64,000 bases of DNA from Sphagnum magellanicum (GCA_021904315.1 CM038912.1:3435061-3499060), one strand, 5' to 3'; shown: positions 11,081-23,031, counted from the stretch's first letter. Notes: generated by a model not told the origin, from the letters alone. A program made the numbers and translations.

Positions 11081-12396
11081 TGCATGAACCTAGAGCTTGA
11101 GATTGGAGCTTTGAACTTGTAGCTTAAAGCTTAATGTGATTTTAGTCCACCTACATGGATTAATGTGTCCACAGATAAATATTTTCATATGGATGAATGT
11201 CATTTTTGCATGGACTAAATAAATAAATTATTGGATGAAATTCATCCATGATTGGAAGATAAATAAATAAAAATTTATTTATATCCATCTTCATTTGTTT
11301 GTTTAAATATTAATATTTCAAATTGAATGTCATTTAATAATGATGGATATTGTGAGTAGGGGAAAATATGATGATGGGACCAAATTAATTTTTAAAAATT
11401 TATTAAAAAGACCATTTTAATCGACAATGTTAAACAATTACAGAAATGTTATCATGGGATGAGTGTTAACCCCATCCCCCCCAATTATTGTCAACAACAT
11501 TATATATGTATTTTGTGAAAAATTAAGGCACCTTGAAAATAAATAATTATTAAAAACAACCCCATTCTCATCTATGATAATGGATTGTTTGAAAGAAGTT
11601 AATTAAGGTGTTTGAAATTAAATTTTAATTTATCTCAAAAACCCATTATCATCAATGACAATAACTAGTTTTAAAATGTTTAAAACATTCAAAACCCATC
11701 ATTGTCAACAACACTAGTTAAATTTAACGAAAGGTTTGACATCCTCGAAAAAAAATGAAAAAAAATCCCTCATTGTTGTTCATGACACTTATAAATAAGT
11801 TTGAAAGAAGTTGTGACACCTTTGGAAAGAAAGAAAAAGCTAATGTCATTCATGACATTTGGTCAGTTTGCCCCAAAATTTTATTTTTTAATTTAATTTT
11901 AAAAACAATGACCATGTGCATTGGATGTAAACACAATAATAGTAATATACTTAAAACATATTGAAAATAATGAAATTTTAAACCGTAGCCATCAAATACA
12001 TTTGTAATAAAATTTATATTATATTATTCAACAAATGTTATATTGTATATAATCAAATTTTGCTTCATGAAGCTCTAATTAATTAAAACTATGGGGGAAA
12101 AAAATTCATTGATAAGAACTTCATGATAAAATAAAACATTCATCCATAATTTTGATGGGAGTTTTATATATTAAAAAAATGTAAATTCAAAATTTTTTCA
12201 TCCATATATTAGATGAATGAAAAAAATCATTCATTTGTAATGACAATGAATGTTTAAATTCATCCCCATGTTTGCTTCTAGATTTACTTGTATAACATTC
12301 ATTTTGTATTTACATTCTTGAGTTTTATTTGCATGTGTATAGGGGAAAAGACATTTTACCATCCCAAGTTTCAATTTTAAGCTCTAGGTTCATGCA
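11081..12396. repeat. AT-rich segment bounded by inverted 25-mers
   Basis: Bases 11081-11105 and the reverse complement of 12372-12396 agree at 23 of 25 positions (TGCATGAACCTAGAGCTT shared). The interior is very AT-rich and full of degenerate short repeats (ATCATTGTCAACAAC-like, ATTCATCCATGA-like) with no coding frame. It could be a non-autonomous DNA transposon or chance local inversion. Confidence 0.4.
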
Positions 12397-13530
12397 ATAG
12401 CTTGCCTCCCTAGATCATGTGCCTTTTTCATGTTGAACCTTAACCTTAATTTGGTGTCCAACCCAAAACCTTTGGTAATTAAGGTTTTTTGAACCTATTA
12501 TGACTTATACTAAACCTAAGGGGATGAACTTGTTATGATTTAACCTACACCTTAAACCATAATTTCCATAACATAAACCTAATGATGTTGCATTTGTATG
12601 GCTAAAACATTTGCACTCACAAAAACATTTCACAAGGTTAACACTTTTGGGCACATTATGAACACAACAAGGTAGTCTATTAGTCATCAACTTGATCTCA
12701 CCATAACACAAAGCAATGGGACATCTTAATGATAATTTTTTTAAATATCTACAATTTTAGAAACCAACTAGTAAGTTTTGGTTTTTCAATTTTTTCATTT
12801 TTTAGGAATTGGCTGGTTCAAGGGTTTGGAATATCTAAAGGGTGGTTCTACAAGATAATTTTGTTTAAAGAATCTTGGCCAAGTACTTGATTTGATTTTC
12901 AAACAAAGCCTTTGATCCAATTACATTCCACTTATTATTAAGTTTCAAATGACAATACTTTGGTCTAGGTTGTTTAATATAATTACTATTGATTCCCTGA
13001 ATCAATTTTCAAATCAAAACCCTTGATGGTTGGCTTCTTGTGGTTATCAAATTAATCAAAGGCATCTATTTAAGTTGACAACAAAGAAAAGATACAAATA
13101 TTTAAACTTTTTTTGAATGAATTGAATACAATGTCATTTCAAGAAAAACCATGTTTCAAGTTTCAATGAAGGCATTTACAACTCACATTGCAAAGTCCTT
13201 TGAAATCAACCATACATTAAGAATCAAATCAACCATGTCATAAGGAATAACAATTAATGAAGGAATGTACCAAAAACGTTATAGATCAAAGATCCCTAGT
13301 CATGTTGTTATTAAATTGTATGAAAATTGAACAAAAATTTCAATTGCGAACGATAAGCCCAAAAGCATACCTTGTCTTCACCAAGGTGTTCAATTTGCCC
13401 AAGCTCATACTAGAATGCACACACACTATCTCCCATGCCTACCTCCTCTTTTTTTTTGGACATGTGATACACTTATGAATGTTGGCTCAACAAAATTTTA
13501 TTCATGCATATTGTAATTTGGGAGACACCT
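12397..13530. other. AT-rich spacer sequence without genes
   Basis: Low-complexity intergenic DNA up to the inner breakpoint of the right arm. The two longest frames (12505-12711 minus and 13257-13478 plus) have composition typical of random AT-rich DNA. Confidence 0.5.
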
Positions 13531-13557
13531 TCTAGCAGTGAAGTCTTGACTTAGGAG

Positions 13558-14297
13558 GTTGTATGCCCTCCTAAACTTGAGATTGCTGGGTGGGGGGTTG
13601 TAGTGAAGTTGACCCAATTGTGGCATCAATTTCTAGAGGAGCTATGGGAGTCATCACGTTACTCATGGTTGTAGAGTTGAACAATGTGAAACAACAAGAG
13701 CACAAGCACTACAAATATTGTCATGGCACAAGTACTTCTTCTTCATTCCTTTTGGCTCTTCCATGTGTGGTGTTTCTGGTGGGTTAGTGCTTCATATGAT
13801 TCTTTAAAACTAAATTGGTTTTGTTTGACTAGGAAAGGGCTGCCTGATACTCAAATGACATAGAGAATACAGATACATATTTTATTTGATAATCAAAAGA
13901 TTCATTTTGTTTGTTGGAGACCTAACACCAATTCATGATTCTATTTGGCAATTAGAAACCATGTAGGGTACTTGGCATGTGTTCGATGTGCTAGATTTGG
14001 GTCACTTGAAGATCATGTCCTCTTGAACATGGGTGTGGTTGAGCATCTTGGTTGGGTGTATGTGCTCCTAAACTTGAGATTGCTGGGTCGGGGGTTGGAG
14101 TGAAGTTGACCCAATTGTGGCATCAATTTTTGGAAGAGCTATGGGAGTCATCACGTCATTCATGGTTGTAGAGTTGAACAATGTGAATCAACAGGAGCAC
14201 AAGCGTTGCAAATACTGTCATGGAAGAGGTACCTTTTCCTCACTCCTTTTGGCTCTTCCATGTGTGGTGTTTTTGGTGTGTTAATGCTTCACATGAT
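13558..14297. repeat. Pair of ~240-bp direct repeats (right)
   Basis: Mirror copies at about 13558-13800 and 14057-14297. The first starts 27 bp inside the inner breakpoint of the palindrome. Confidence 0.75.
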
Positions 14298-14432
14298 ACA
14301 AAGAATACAAATACATTGCTCGTGGATATGTTGACCCCGAGGTTAGACTTGCGCCTGTTGTAATGGTACTTAAATATGAAGTTATGTTATTATGTTTTTA
14401 GATTCTCTATGTCATTTGAGTATCAGGTAGCC
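13837..14432. mobile_element. Small element with 31-bp inverted ends (right)
   Basis: Mirror of 5761-6356, with ends at 13837-13867 and 14402-14432. It has the same interior and the same single mismatch between the ends. Confidence 0.5.
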
Positions 14433-14482
14433 TGATTCCATTTTGCTTTCGACTGAAAGAATCGTAGACGAGGCCTTTGAGC

Positions 14483-17400
14483 ATCGTGCAAATATGCAAA
14501 TGATGAAGAAAGGCGAGCAACTGCTCGAGAACGTCAAAGACTTCGTCGTGCTACAGTAGCTTTCGAAAGGGCTGAGTTTAATGGGGCCCAACATGAGGAA
14601 GCATAGTGTATGGTTAATATTGCTCGTCAATTATTGGAAAACACGGAATAACACACGAGAGCGCATGCTCTTGAAACATAATAGGGCCATCAAACCCAAC
14701 TAATGATAGATGTTGCGCGATGCGTTGAATAACGTCGCGTCGCGTGTGCAAAGAATCAACTTCAGGCTGGACACCACATGGCCCTACGAGATTTGCGGTA
14801 CCCCTTGGCTGACCCGCAAGTAGACCGACAAGTGTTCGAACGTTTGAATGAGCAATGCAACAACCATTGTGGCTCTCGCTTTTGGATCGAAAAGCGCACA
14901 TGGGGCTCTCTTCGAAGACCACACTATAATAAATGCTGTGCTTCAGGGAAAATTCTTTTGCCTCCTATTCGTACCCCGCTAGAGTACATGGCCATGTTAC
15001 AAGATCGACAAAATGCTGAATTACGTAAACATTTTTGTTTATACAATGTTGCATTTGCATTTACGTCCAGAGTGTGGGCTTCGAGCTTGGACTAGGAGTG
15101 CATACCTACAAAGTGCAAGGAAGATTCTACCACTTGATTGGTGATATGGAACTTGCAGAAGGGCAATTGCCACGCTTTCTTCAGGCCTATGTGCATGATG
15201 CAGTAAATGAAGGTCCGAATCGATAGATGTAGAACCCCAATCTAAGCTCGGCGCATTTGATGACACTTCGCACAATCCTTGAGCACGTAAATCCTTATGT
15301 AAACGTCTTCGTTCGTGCAACCGACCGTCTCGCCACAAACCCTACAAAAGAGGTCCACATTTGCATTACAGCTGGCTAAACCTTGGGAAATGGATGTCCA
15401 CCGTTACAACGCCCCTACGGTAAATGAGGTTGCAATGATAATTCTTGGCGAGGCGGGAGACGTTGGAAATCACAATGTCATTATACAACGGCGATATGGA
15501 GGTGGTTTACAGCGGATGAACGAGCTAGCACCTTCTTACGATCCTTTACAATACCCACTGCTTTTCCTCGTTGGGGAGGATGGGTGGTCTGAAAATTTGC
15601 GGCTATAGAACAATCAGGACGGAGCACGCACAAGGGTCTCAATGGCGGTTTATTACGCACAAAGAGTGCACTTTAGTGGCGAACTCTTCGCTCTACATCT
15701 CGGTGGTCGCCTTTTTCAATAATATATCGTCGACGTTGCTGCTAAGACAAAGTAGAACACTCATAACTTTTTGGTGTTAAACCAAGCTCAACTTCGTGCG
15801 CAACTCTACCAAGGGCTGGTAGATATGGTCGAACATGATTTCCGATTACATCCTGCGCAAGTGGGTCAGCGAATTGTTCTCCCAGCTTCATTTCGTGGTT
15901 TTCCACGTTTCATGATGCAAGCGTATCAAGATGTGATGGCTATTGTGCGAAGCAAAGGAATTCCAGATGTCTTCCTCACATTCATTTGCAACCCGAATTG
16001 GCAAGAAATAATCGCGGAGCTCGAGCCCAACCAAACAGCTTCTGACCGTCCAGATTTGGTTGCTCGCGTATTTCAGATGAAAGTGAAAGCCCTTCTTAAA
16101 GGAGTGGCAAAAATTGGATGGTTCACCAAAGTTATTGGGAACATCTGGACAAGGGAATACCGGGAACATCTGGACAAGGGAATACCAGAAACGAGGCCTA
16201 CCTCAAAACCATCTGCTCTTTATATTTCCTCCAGAGCAGAAAGTTTCCACAACCGAAGACATAGATCACTTAGTGTCGGCAGAGCTTCCTCTTCCAGAGA
16301 ACACACCTCTTTTTGAAATGGTCACAAAATGTTTGTTGCACGGACCGTGTGGCCAAGAATACCCCAACACACCTTGCATGGTCAACGGTTTATGCAAGAA
16401 ACGATATCCGCGAACTTTCTCCGAGGAGACAACACAAGGCGAAGACGGTTACCCTGTCTACCGTCGGCGAAACGATGGTTGAATGTTTCAAAAAACTCCA
16501 GATGGCTTTGCGTACGACAACCGATGGGTGGTGCCCCACAACCCCTACCTTACCAAGATGTTTAATGCACATATTAACGTCGAGGTGTCCGTCGATATTC
16601 GGAATGTCAAATACCTTTTTAAATACGTTTACAAAGGTCCTGATCGTGTTGCAGCGGTGATTGTCGGTCCACTAAACGAAATCCAACAATACATTAATGC
16701 CAGATATTTGAGCGCTGTTGAAGGGGTCGATTCTTTACTTTCATTCAAAAAAATATGGAATGGCCGTTAGTCACTCGATTAATCGTTCATTTGCCAGGAC
16801 AGCACAACGTCATTTTTAATGAAAATGAAGATTTGGCCACTATGGCGGAGCGTGCTGCCCACCAAAAAACCACCTTGACCGCCTACTTTGCGTATAACAC
16901 TCAAAATGCAGATGGGTGGAACGTGGTGTATGTGGACTTCCCTGTTGATCATGTTTGGAAAATTCGAGAAAAAGTTTGGTCAGCTCGATAGCGAGGAGAA
17001 AAAGCTGTTGGGCGAATGTATTTTGTACATCCCGTTGCTAGTGAACGCTTCTTCCTCCGCCTCCTATTATTGTTGTACCAGGCGCAACCTCTTTCGAACA
17101 TCTCCGGACTGTTGACGACATAGAGCATCCGACGTTTCAAGTTGCTTGCAAAGCATTGGGATTACTACAGGATGACGTAGAATGGGACATGTGCATGCAA
17201 GAAGCATGTATCGATCAAGACGCAAAGAGGCTAATGAATCTCTTTGTGACTCTCTTACTATTATGCTTTCCTTTGAATCCAGAAGTGTTGTGGGAAAGAT
17301 ATCGAGACGATATGTCACACGATATGCGGCATCGACGCATCACGAATGGAGGCACTGCCGACGATGCCTACAACGATACCCTACTACTCCTCGAGGCCAA

Positions 17401-18959
17401 ATTAGCGTTGACGAACAAAGGCTTGCATGATTTTCCAAAAATGCCGCTCGCTTTGCCACCTGTAAAAATGCTACGTGTTAATCTTCAATTGGCTGCAGAA
17501 CTTGACTACGATAGAGACATACTCCATGGCTACATCAACCAAAATCTCCCACGGCTCAACATTTGTTAGGAAATAACTATCACTACAATGTTCAACGCAA
17601 TAGCCCAAGGCAAAGGCATAGTATTTTTCCTAGACGGCCTAGGTGGGTCAGGCAAAACCTTTGTATATAAAGTGTTATTGGCATTGGTTCGATGAAATGG
17701 ACATGTCGCCATTGGGTTGCCTCTTCTGGCATAACAGCTCTCCTATTGGAAGGTGGACGAACCACACATTCGGTTTTCAAGATCCCAATTGCCCTTGGTA
17801 GGGATTCAATGTGTTTGATACATGTGCAAAGCGATTCTGCTGAGCTACTCCGGGAAGCAAAGTTGATCGTTTGGGATGAAGCTCCAGCACAACATCGACA
17901 CTGTGCCGAGGCGGGAGACCGGACTTTGCGCGACATCATGCGGCGCCCAGATTTGCCCTTTGGCGGTAAAGTGGTTGTTTTTGGGGGTGATTTCTGACAA
18001 TGTCCGCCAGTGGTGTGTAGAGGCTCTCGGGCAGCAATCGTTTCTGCGACCTTTTCGCGTTCGGTTTTGTGGCGTCAAGTGCGCATCTTGACTCTCACGG
18101 AAAACATGAGATTGCGCGCCAATCCCCTCTCCAAGCCGCATGCTGAGTACCTTCTAAGAGTCGGCAATGGCCAAGAATTTTCCATCATTGATCATTTTCC
18201 ATGGAAGCCGACGCGAAGCCCTCAATTGGAGTCGAGATTGCCTTATACCCAGAAATCCATCAAGCGCCATCTTTAGAGACCCTCATCCACGCTGTTTTCC
18301 CGGCCCTGGCAATCAATTACGCAAACCAAGGATACATGGACGGTCGAGCTATTTTGACAACAAAAAATATAATTGTGAATTCTTTCAACACTCAAATTGT
18401 CGAGTCTGTGCCTAGGCAAGAGCACATATTTTTGTCAGTAGACTTGGTGGAAACAGGGGATGACCAGGCTATGGTGATTGGCACAGAATTTCTCAACACC
18501 ATTACTTTGGTAGGTATGCCACCACATCGCCTGGCCCTCAAAGTTGGTGTCCCTGTTATGTTACTAAGAAATCTCGATGCGACCTTAGGACTTTGTAATG
18601 GGACCCGTCTAATCATTTCGCGCCTGGCACGGAGATTGATCGTTGCACAGATCATTGGTGGCGCGCATGCGGGGAATATTGTCAACATACCGTGCATCAC
18701 CACAACAACGAATCATTTGAAGTGGCCATTCACCCTACAAAGGCGCCAATTCCCCTTGCAATTGGCATTCGCTATGACAATTAACAACGCGCAGGGTCAG
18801 ACCAAGAAAACTGTTGGCATTTTTTTGCTTAAACCTGTTTTCACTCATGGCCAATTGTATGTAGCTTTGTCACGAGCTACGCTTGTGAATGACGTCTTTG
18901 TTTTCTGCCCGAATGGTAGGACGATGACCAATGTTGTTTATACAGAATTGTTGCAATGA
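14483..18959 (+). pseudogene. Helitron Rep-helicase transposase, degenerate (right copy)
   Basis: Mirror copy of 1234-5710 with the same domains and the same lesions. The N-terminal block is at about 14780-15230, the Helitron-like N domain at 15315-15608, Rep at 15771-16215, the Tyr-containing segment at 16483-16770, Walker A at about 17635-17660, a stop right after that segment (17692-17694), Walker B at about 17870, the GGDF stop at 17995-17997, and the C-terminal helicase at 18201-18959. The long last frame (252 residues) ends in QFPLQLAFAMTINNAQGQT and the arginine-finger-like ALSRA. The shared lesions show that the gene was dead before the arms were duplicated. Confidence 0.92.
16137..16186. 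repeat. 25-bp tandem duplication inside Rep (right)
   Basis: Units 16137-16161 and 16162-16186 are identical. The frame entering as GNIWTREY is repeated out of frame, which separates the upstream Rep frame from the HUH segment that follows at about 16181-16215. Confidence 0.9.
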
Positions 18960-19204
18960 TCTTTTTTCTCTATCTATTGCCTACTTTTCTGTTTCGATGG
19001 ATTGAAATTCCCACATCCAAATCATGGGTTGAAATTCCCTGCATTGGATGCAAAAATGACTGCAACGCAAGCTATGTTCATGACGTGTGGCTGTTGAAAA
19101 TAGAATGCTTTCTAAATTCTTACTATCCCATCGAATGAAAATTGTCCCAACTTAAAACTATTAACTAAATAGTTCTCAAGGTCCTTTCAATCTTTTCTCC
19201 TGAT

Positions 19205-19255
19205 CATTTTGCAAGCAAAATGGGTTTAACTACTATAAAAAAATGGTGTTCGCAC
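19205..19255 (+). other. Fused Helitron 3' hairpin and 5' end (right)
   Basis: Mirror of 938-988, identical. Hairpin 19205-19222, then GGTTTA, then the 5' end block starting about 19229. Its presence in both arms means that the fusion predates the inverted duplication. Confidence 0.75.
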
Positions 19256-19857
19256 GTGCTTGATTCGATAATTCAGGATTGGTGAATCCTCCGGAATGTT
19301 CGCTCTCATCAACAAACTATGTCAAAATTCTGGGCCAAAACCAATTTGATTGGCCCATTGCTACCAAAAAAATGAAGCTATGGAGGCTCCTCAAAATAAA
19401 AGGTTCTGTTTTGATGTATATAGTTCCTCCCCTTGGGCCCACCTATATAGGTGAAAATGCGAAAGCATATGGGCTAAAAGTGAGGTGCTTATATGGAGAA
19501 CATGTTAGGGAACACATTGTGAACTTGGGGAACATTGTGAGAACCCATTAAGAACTTAAAGGGAACATTATGGGAACACATTAAGAAACAGGGAAAACTG
19601 AAAAAAATTCTTCCATGTCCCCCTGTAATTTGAAAGGAATAAAAGCAAGGCACCTTGGGCCCTCCTATTGGCTGAAAGGAAAATGAATCCTCCCCGGCCG
19701 CCCCCATGCAAAGAACACCCCCTTTATTCAGTGTTGGCCACATTTGAATTTTAAAAATAATTCATGAGTAAAAATGGACAAAATGGACTTTGATACATAA
19801 CACTTTAGTCTTTTGCTTATTTGATCATTTTGCTTGCAAAATGGGTTTACAGACTAG
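19230..19857 (+). mobile_element. Short non-autonomous Helitron (right)
   Basis: Mirror copy of 336-963 in the right arm. The 5'-like end is at 19230, and the 3' hairpin and CTAG are at 19826-19857. Its family membership with the 10.1 kb element rests on the shared 5' terminal block and the shared hairpin, which differ only in the two loop bases (AA against TT). Confidence 0.7.
19826..19857 (+). other. Helitron 3' terminus: hairpin, 10 nt, CTAG
   Basis: CATTTTGC, loop TT, GCAAAATG forms a perfect 8-bp stem at 19826-19843. Ten bases follow, then CTAG at 19854-19857 and a host T. This is the classic Helitron 3' arrangement. The same signal lies on the minus strand at 336-367. Confidence 0.85.
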
Positions 19858-20192
19858 TACACTTAGAAAATTCTTCTGGGTCTTGTTTACACATTATTGA
19901 GTAACCAAGGTCGACTATTTCAGGTGCACTTTGACAGCACAATGAAAACGGAGTGCACATCAAACCGTGCACCCCAAATAGTTGAACTTTGAATACTGGG
20001 CCTTGACATATTGACATAGGGTTAGAATATTTTTTGACATCTTGGTTTAGGATTACAATCATTTATGTCATCTTGGCTTAGGTTTAGAATAATTTTATGT
20101 CATCTTGGCCTAGATGACTTTGGCTCGGTCCTGGAGTCAACTCCACTATGGCTTTTTTGTATTCAATACATGCCACCCCTTAGGAAACCACC

Positions 20193-20452
20193 CTAAGCTA
20201 GAAAAAAGCCTGAAGAAGTGCCTGAATAAGACTCCCAAAATGGTTATGACAAAGGTTTACAGCAGTGTTGTCAAGTTCTTCCTTTTCGAGAGAAGGTCTG
20301 ATCCCTCTTTGACATTTAAAACTTTATGTGAAGGTTCTTGGGGTATGGATTTGAGCCAGGTTCTTCTAAAATTTGAATCCTTTCATTCTGGTTCTATCAC
20401 ATTCTTTCAAGTTCAAGAATTTTTGAACTCGATTTTTGAACTGGGTCCAGTT
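20193..20452. other. Flank just outside the right arm
   Basis: The first unique sequence after the palindrome as seen in this window. A 130-residue frame (20114-20506) crosses the arm boundary and resembles nothing I know. No gene called. Confidence 0.4.
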
Positions 20453-20513
20453 GAAAACATTAAACAGGCCAAAGGAAATGAAATGCATTTCCTTTGGCCT
20501 GTTTAATGTTTTC
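20453..20513. repeat. Perfect 28-bp inverted repeat (hairpin)
   Basis: Bases 20453-20480 are the exact reverse complement of 20486-20513 with a 5-base loop (core ACAGGCCAAAGGAAATG). An RNA from either strand would fold to an uninterrupted 28-bp stem. It could be a small-RNA precursor, a recombination scar or a remnant of a palindromic element. There is no independent sign of transcription. Confidence 0.9.
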
Positions 20514-20813
20514 CAGTTTTTAAGTTTTTTAAAAAGTCAGTTTTTTTACATACATATCCTGACCCTGTTTGCGAAAATATTTTTCACTGTTCCAATTATG
20601 ATTCCGGACCTAGCAAAACATTTTCTCCATGCTGCAGTTCTTGTGTTAGTGGCGACAAAATGCTCGGGTCTGGGTCACAAGAGATTGACCCTGAGCCCCG
20701 GGGTTTTACCCTACTCCAAACTCGATACCCTTGCAACACAAGTTTACACCAAAAATGCCGACACAGAAACCTTATCCATCATTTATGCAAGGTCTTGTGT
20801 GCAATAAAATTAG

Positions 20814-21151
20814 TGTTTTTGGCAAACACTTTACACGAAAAAGGGTCAGCATTGTTTACAACACTTTTTATTAACAAGGTCAGCATTTTCGACAACACTT
20901 TACATTAAAATAGGTCAGCATTTTTGACAACACTCTACATTAACAAGGGTCAGCATTTTTGACAGCACTTTACATTAAAATGGGTCAGCATTTTTGACAA
21001 CACTTTACATAAAAATGGGTCAGCATTTTGTACAACACTTTACATTATTAACGAGGGTCAGCAGTTTTTACAACACTTTACATTAACAAGGGACAGCATT
21101 TTTGATAACACTTTACATTAAAAAGGGTCAGCATTTTTGACAATGCTTTAA
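20814..21151. repeat. Minisatellite, ~35-bp unit, about nine copies
   Basis: Diverged tandem units, each containing GGGTCAGCATTTTTGACAAC followed by ACTTTACATTAA. Unit length varies between 34 and 38 bp. It lies directly upstream of the SDR gene promoter. Confidence 0.9.
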
Positions 21152-21301
21152 AAAACGGAGTACTGTAGACGTGCCCTCCGCCATTCAGTGGCCGGTGTCC
21201 AAACAGTCGGTGCTAGAAGTTGTAAAAAGGTGATCGGAAAGTTCAAGTGACGTTTCAAACTTTTTTTTTTTTGCCTCTGTATGTCATCCACGCTGCACAA
21301 G

Positions 21302-21309
21302 TATATAAA
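21302..21309 (+). promoter_or_regulatory. Putative TATA box of the SDR gene
   Basis: TATATAAA lies 104 bases upstream of the predicted SDR start codon at 21413, a normal distance for a plant core promoter with a short leader. Position and sequence are the only evidence. Confidence 0.45.
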
Positions 21310-21412
21310 TGTGTACCACAAAGTGAGCATCTCGTCATTCGCACGTTTGGAGACATTTACAGTAGTCCGGTTTCAAGAATCCAGGAACGTGACCGAATTT
21401 CAGCTACGCAAC

Positions 21413-23031
21413 ATGGGGAAAGAAGCTGAGAGGTAAGGTATATTGACAGGTCCTCAGTACTCATGAAGAATTTTTCAAAGGGTGTGATCTTCGCTTCTGC
21501 AATCGACGGCCTCAATTTTTTCTTGGACATGTTCTCTTAGTTGTGTGCTCTCTCGGAAGTGTTTCAGGTGGTGGTCCAAAGACACTGTCGCAGTGGTGAC
21601 AGGAGCCAACAAAGGGATAGGCTTGGAAATTGTCCGCCAGTTGGCGAAGGAGGGCATTACCGTGGTGCTTACAGCTCGCGATGCAACCCGTGGTGAAGAG
21701 GCCCTTAAATCTTTGAAAAGCCAAGGGCTTCACAATGTGAATTTCCATCCTCTTGATGTTACTAGCCAAGAGTCCATACTAGCACTTGCAAACTGGCTGC
21801 GCGAGACTTATGGAGGCATTGACATTCTTGTAAGGACATGTGACGCATACAAACTCTTCAAACATTTTGCTTTTGTTGTGTGTTAAGTGAAACATTTCGG
21901 AGATTGAACAAATTAAATTAGTCAAAGTTGGTTGTGAAAGTTAAAACATATGTTAGTGACCTCAAACTGTAAAAGGTTCAAGCAGAAAACTGAAAATTGA
22001 TGAGTTACTGATGTTGTATTTGCTACTCCAGATCAATAATGCAGGCATTGTACTCATTGGAAGTGACACGACCGTTGAGACTGTGAAACTTGTATTCGAC
22101 ACAAATTATTTCGGTGTCAAAAATGTCACAAAAGCTCTACTTCCTCTTCTACGTGATGATACACCTGGTGGTGCTCGAGTCATTGTTGTGGCATCTAGGG
22201 CTGGCCGACTCCAGGTAACGTACTTGGGTATCCTTGTTCCACAACAACCCCTCAATGATCCTCTTTTGTGCACTTGAATGAAATCTTCAGCTCTTTTCCA
22301 AATGGATAGGTCTAGAGGGAGAATTAAGCTTTCTAAATTTGAAATCCCATGTCTAGGTAGAATCTAAAAAGCATTTTGAATTCTTATGGATTATTAGAAT
22401 GTGAAAATTTTCCATCAATTGAGTCAAGCATCCATGCCATTCTAAGCAAACTAATAAGCAAGAAAAGTCCTATTGATGGAAGGCATGGAGTGACGAGCAG
22501 ATTGTTTGATTCACATCTTCTAACTAGAGGTTGACTCCCACATCCAGCAATGTGCATTTTCTGATTATGTTTTATATATGCGGTTGTGTGTGCGCCAAAC
22601 TTCAGGCCCTACAAAGCAAGGATTACGTGAAAACTTTCTCTGATAGGGAGCACCTTACGGAAGAGGCTGTTGACAATTTTGCAAATCACTACTTGAAGGA
22701 CATTGCAAATGGGTCTCTCAAAGAAGGGGATTGGGTTAACGTAAGTGAATCCCCAACGCCAAACTGGGGACAGCCATTTGAGACTTATTCAGTTTCCAAA
22801 GTTGCAGTCAGCGCTTTTGTGAGTGTCCTACATAACACTTTGTCCCAACCTGGAAGTGGAAAAAAGATCAATATCTTTAGCTGCTGCCCTGGTTTTGTCG
22901 CCGTAGATGTCCATACCAGCGGAGGGACGAGTGTTGAAGTAGGTGCTGATACCCCAGTATGGTTAGCACTCCATTCTCCAGAAGGAGGTTCTGGAAAATT
23001 TTGGGCTGAGAGAGAAGTAATTGATTTTTAA
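21413..23031 (+). CDS. Short-chain dehydrogenase/reductase, carbonyl/menthone reductase-like
   Basis: NAD(P)H-dependent oxidoreductase of the plant SDR family that includes neomenthol and salutaridine reductases. The substrate is unknown and the location probably cytosolic, since no targeting peptide is seen. Four exons agree in phase: 21413-21432, 21568-21829, 22032-22214 and 22606-23031, giving 296 residues, the usual family length. Visible motifs: cofactor loop TGANKGIG (residues 18-25), NNAG (96-99), the serine in VASRAG (about 149), and the catalytic pair YSVSK (Tyr216, Lys220). The start was chosen because MGKEAER joins the second exon in phase and matches the short leader of relatives. 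A GTAAGT inside exon 4 (22741) could act as an alternative donor, but the frame reads through and YSVSK lies beyond it. The gene looks intact. Confidence 0.88.

Larger units (their letters stand above)
13531..19857 (+). mobile_element. 5'-truncated second copy of the Helitron
   Basis: This is the mirror of 336-6662. It contains the Rep-helicase relic, the internal hairpin (19205-19222) and the terminal hairpin (19826-19843), followed after 10 nt by CTAG at 19854-19857 and T at 19858. It lacks the 5' TC end and the captured gene, which lie only in the spacer. Because the sequence beyond CTAG is also identical to the left copy, this copy arose by duplication of the locus and not by its own transposition. 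Confidence 0.8.
13531..20192. repeat. Right arm of giant inverted repeat
   Basis: This is the mirror copy of 1-6662. Its outer limit in this window is 20192, set only by the window edge on the other side: position 20193 would pair with position 0. The inner limit 13531 is a real breakpoint, because 13530 and 6663 are unrelated. The spacer between the arms is 6663-13530. Near identity over 6.6 kb of mostly non-functional DNA implies a very recent duplication, ongoing gene conversion between arms, or an assembly join. Confidence 0.97.

Noticed and set aside
13590-13787. Possible BED zinc finger (KYCHG) in the ~240-bp repeats
   Set aside because: Only one CxxC-like pair is visible, in one copy the first Cys is lost, and no His pair or transposase domain follows.
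1-20192. Palindrome as a simple read fold-back artefact
   Set aside because: A fold-back artefact would have almost no spacer. Here 6.9 kb of unique sequence separates the arms and they differ by a base. An assembly join of another kind is still possible.
22741-22746. GTAAGT in the SDR gene as a true exon end
   Set aside because: The frame stays open through it and the catalytic YSVSK lies beyond, in the right place for the family. Kept as a possible alternative donor only.
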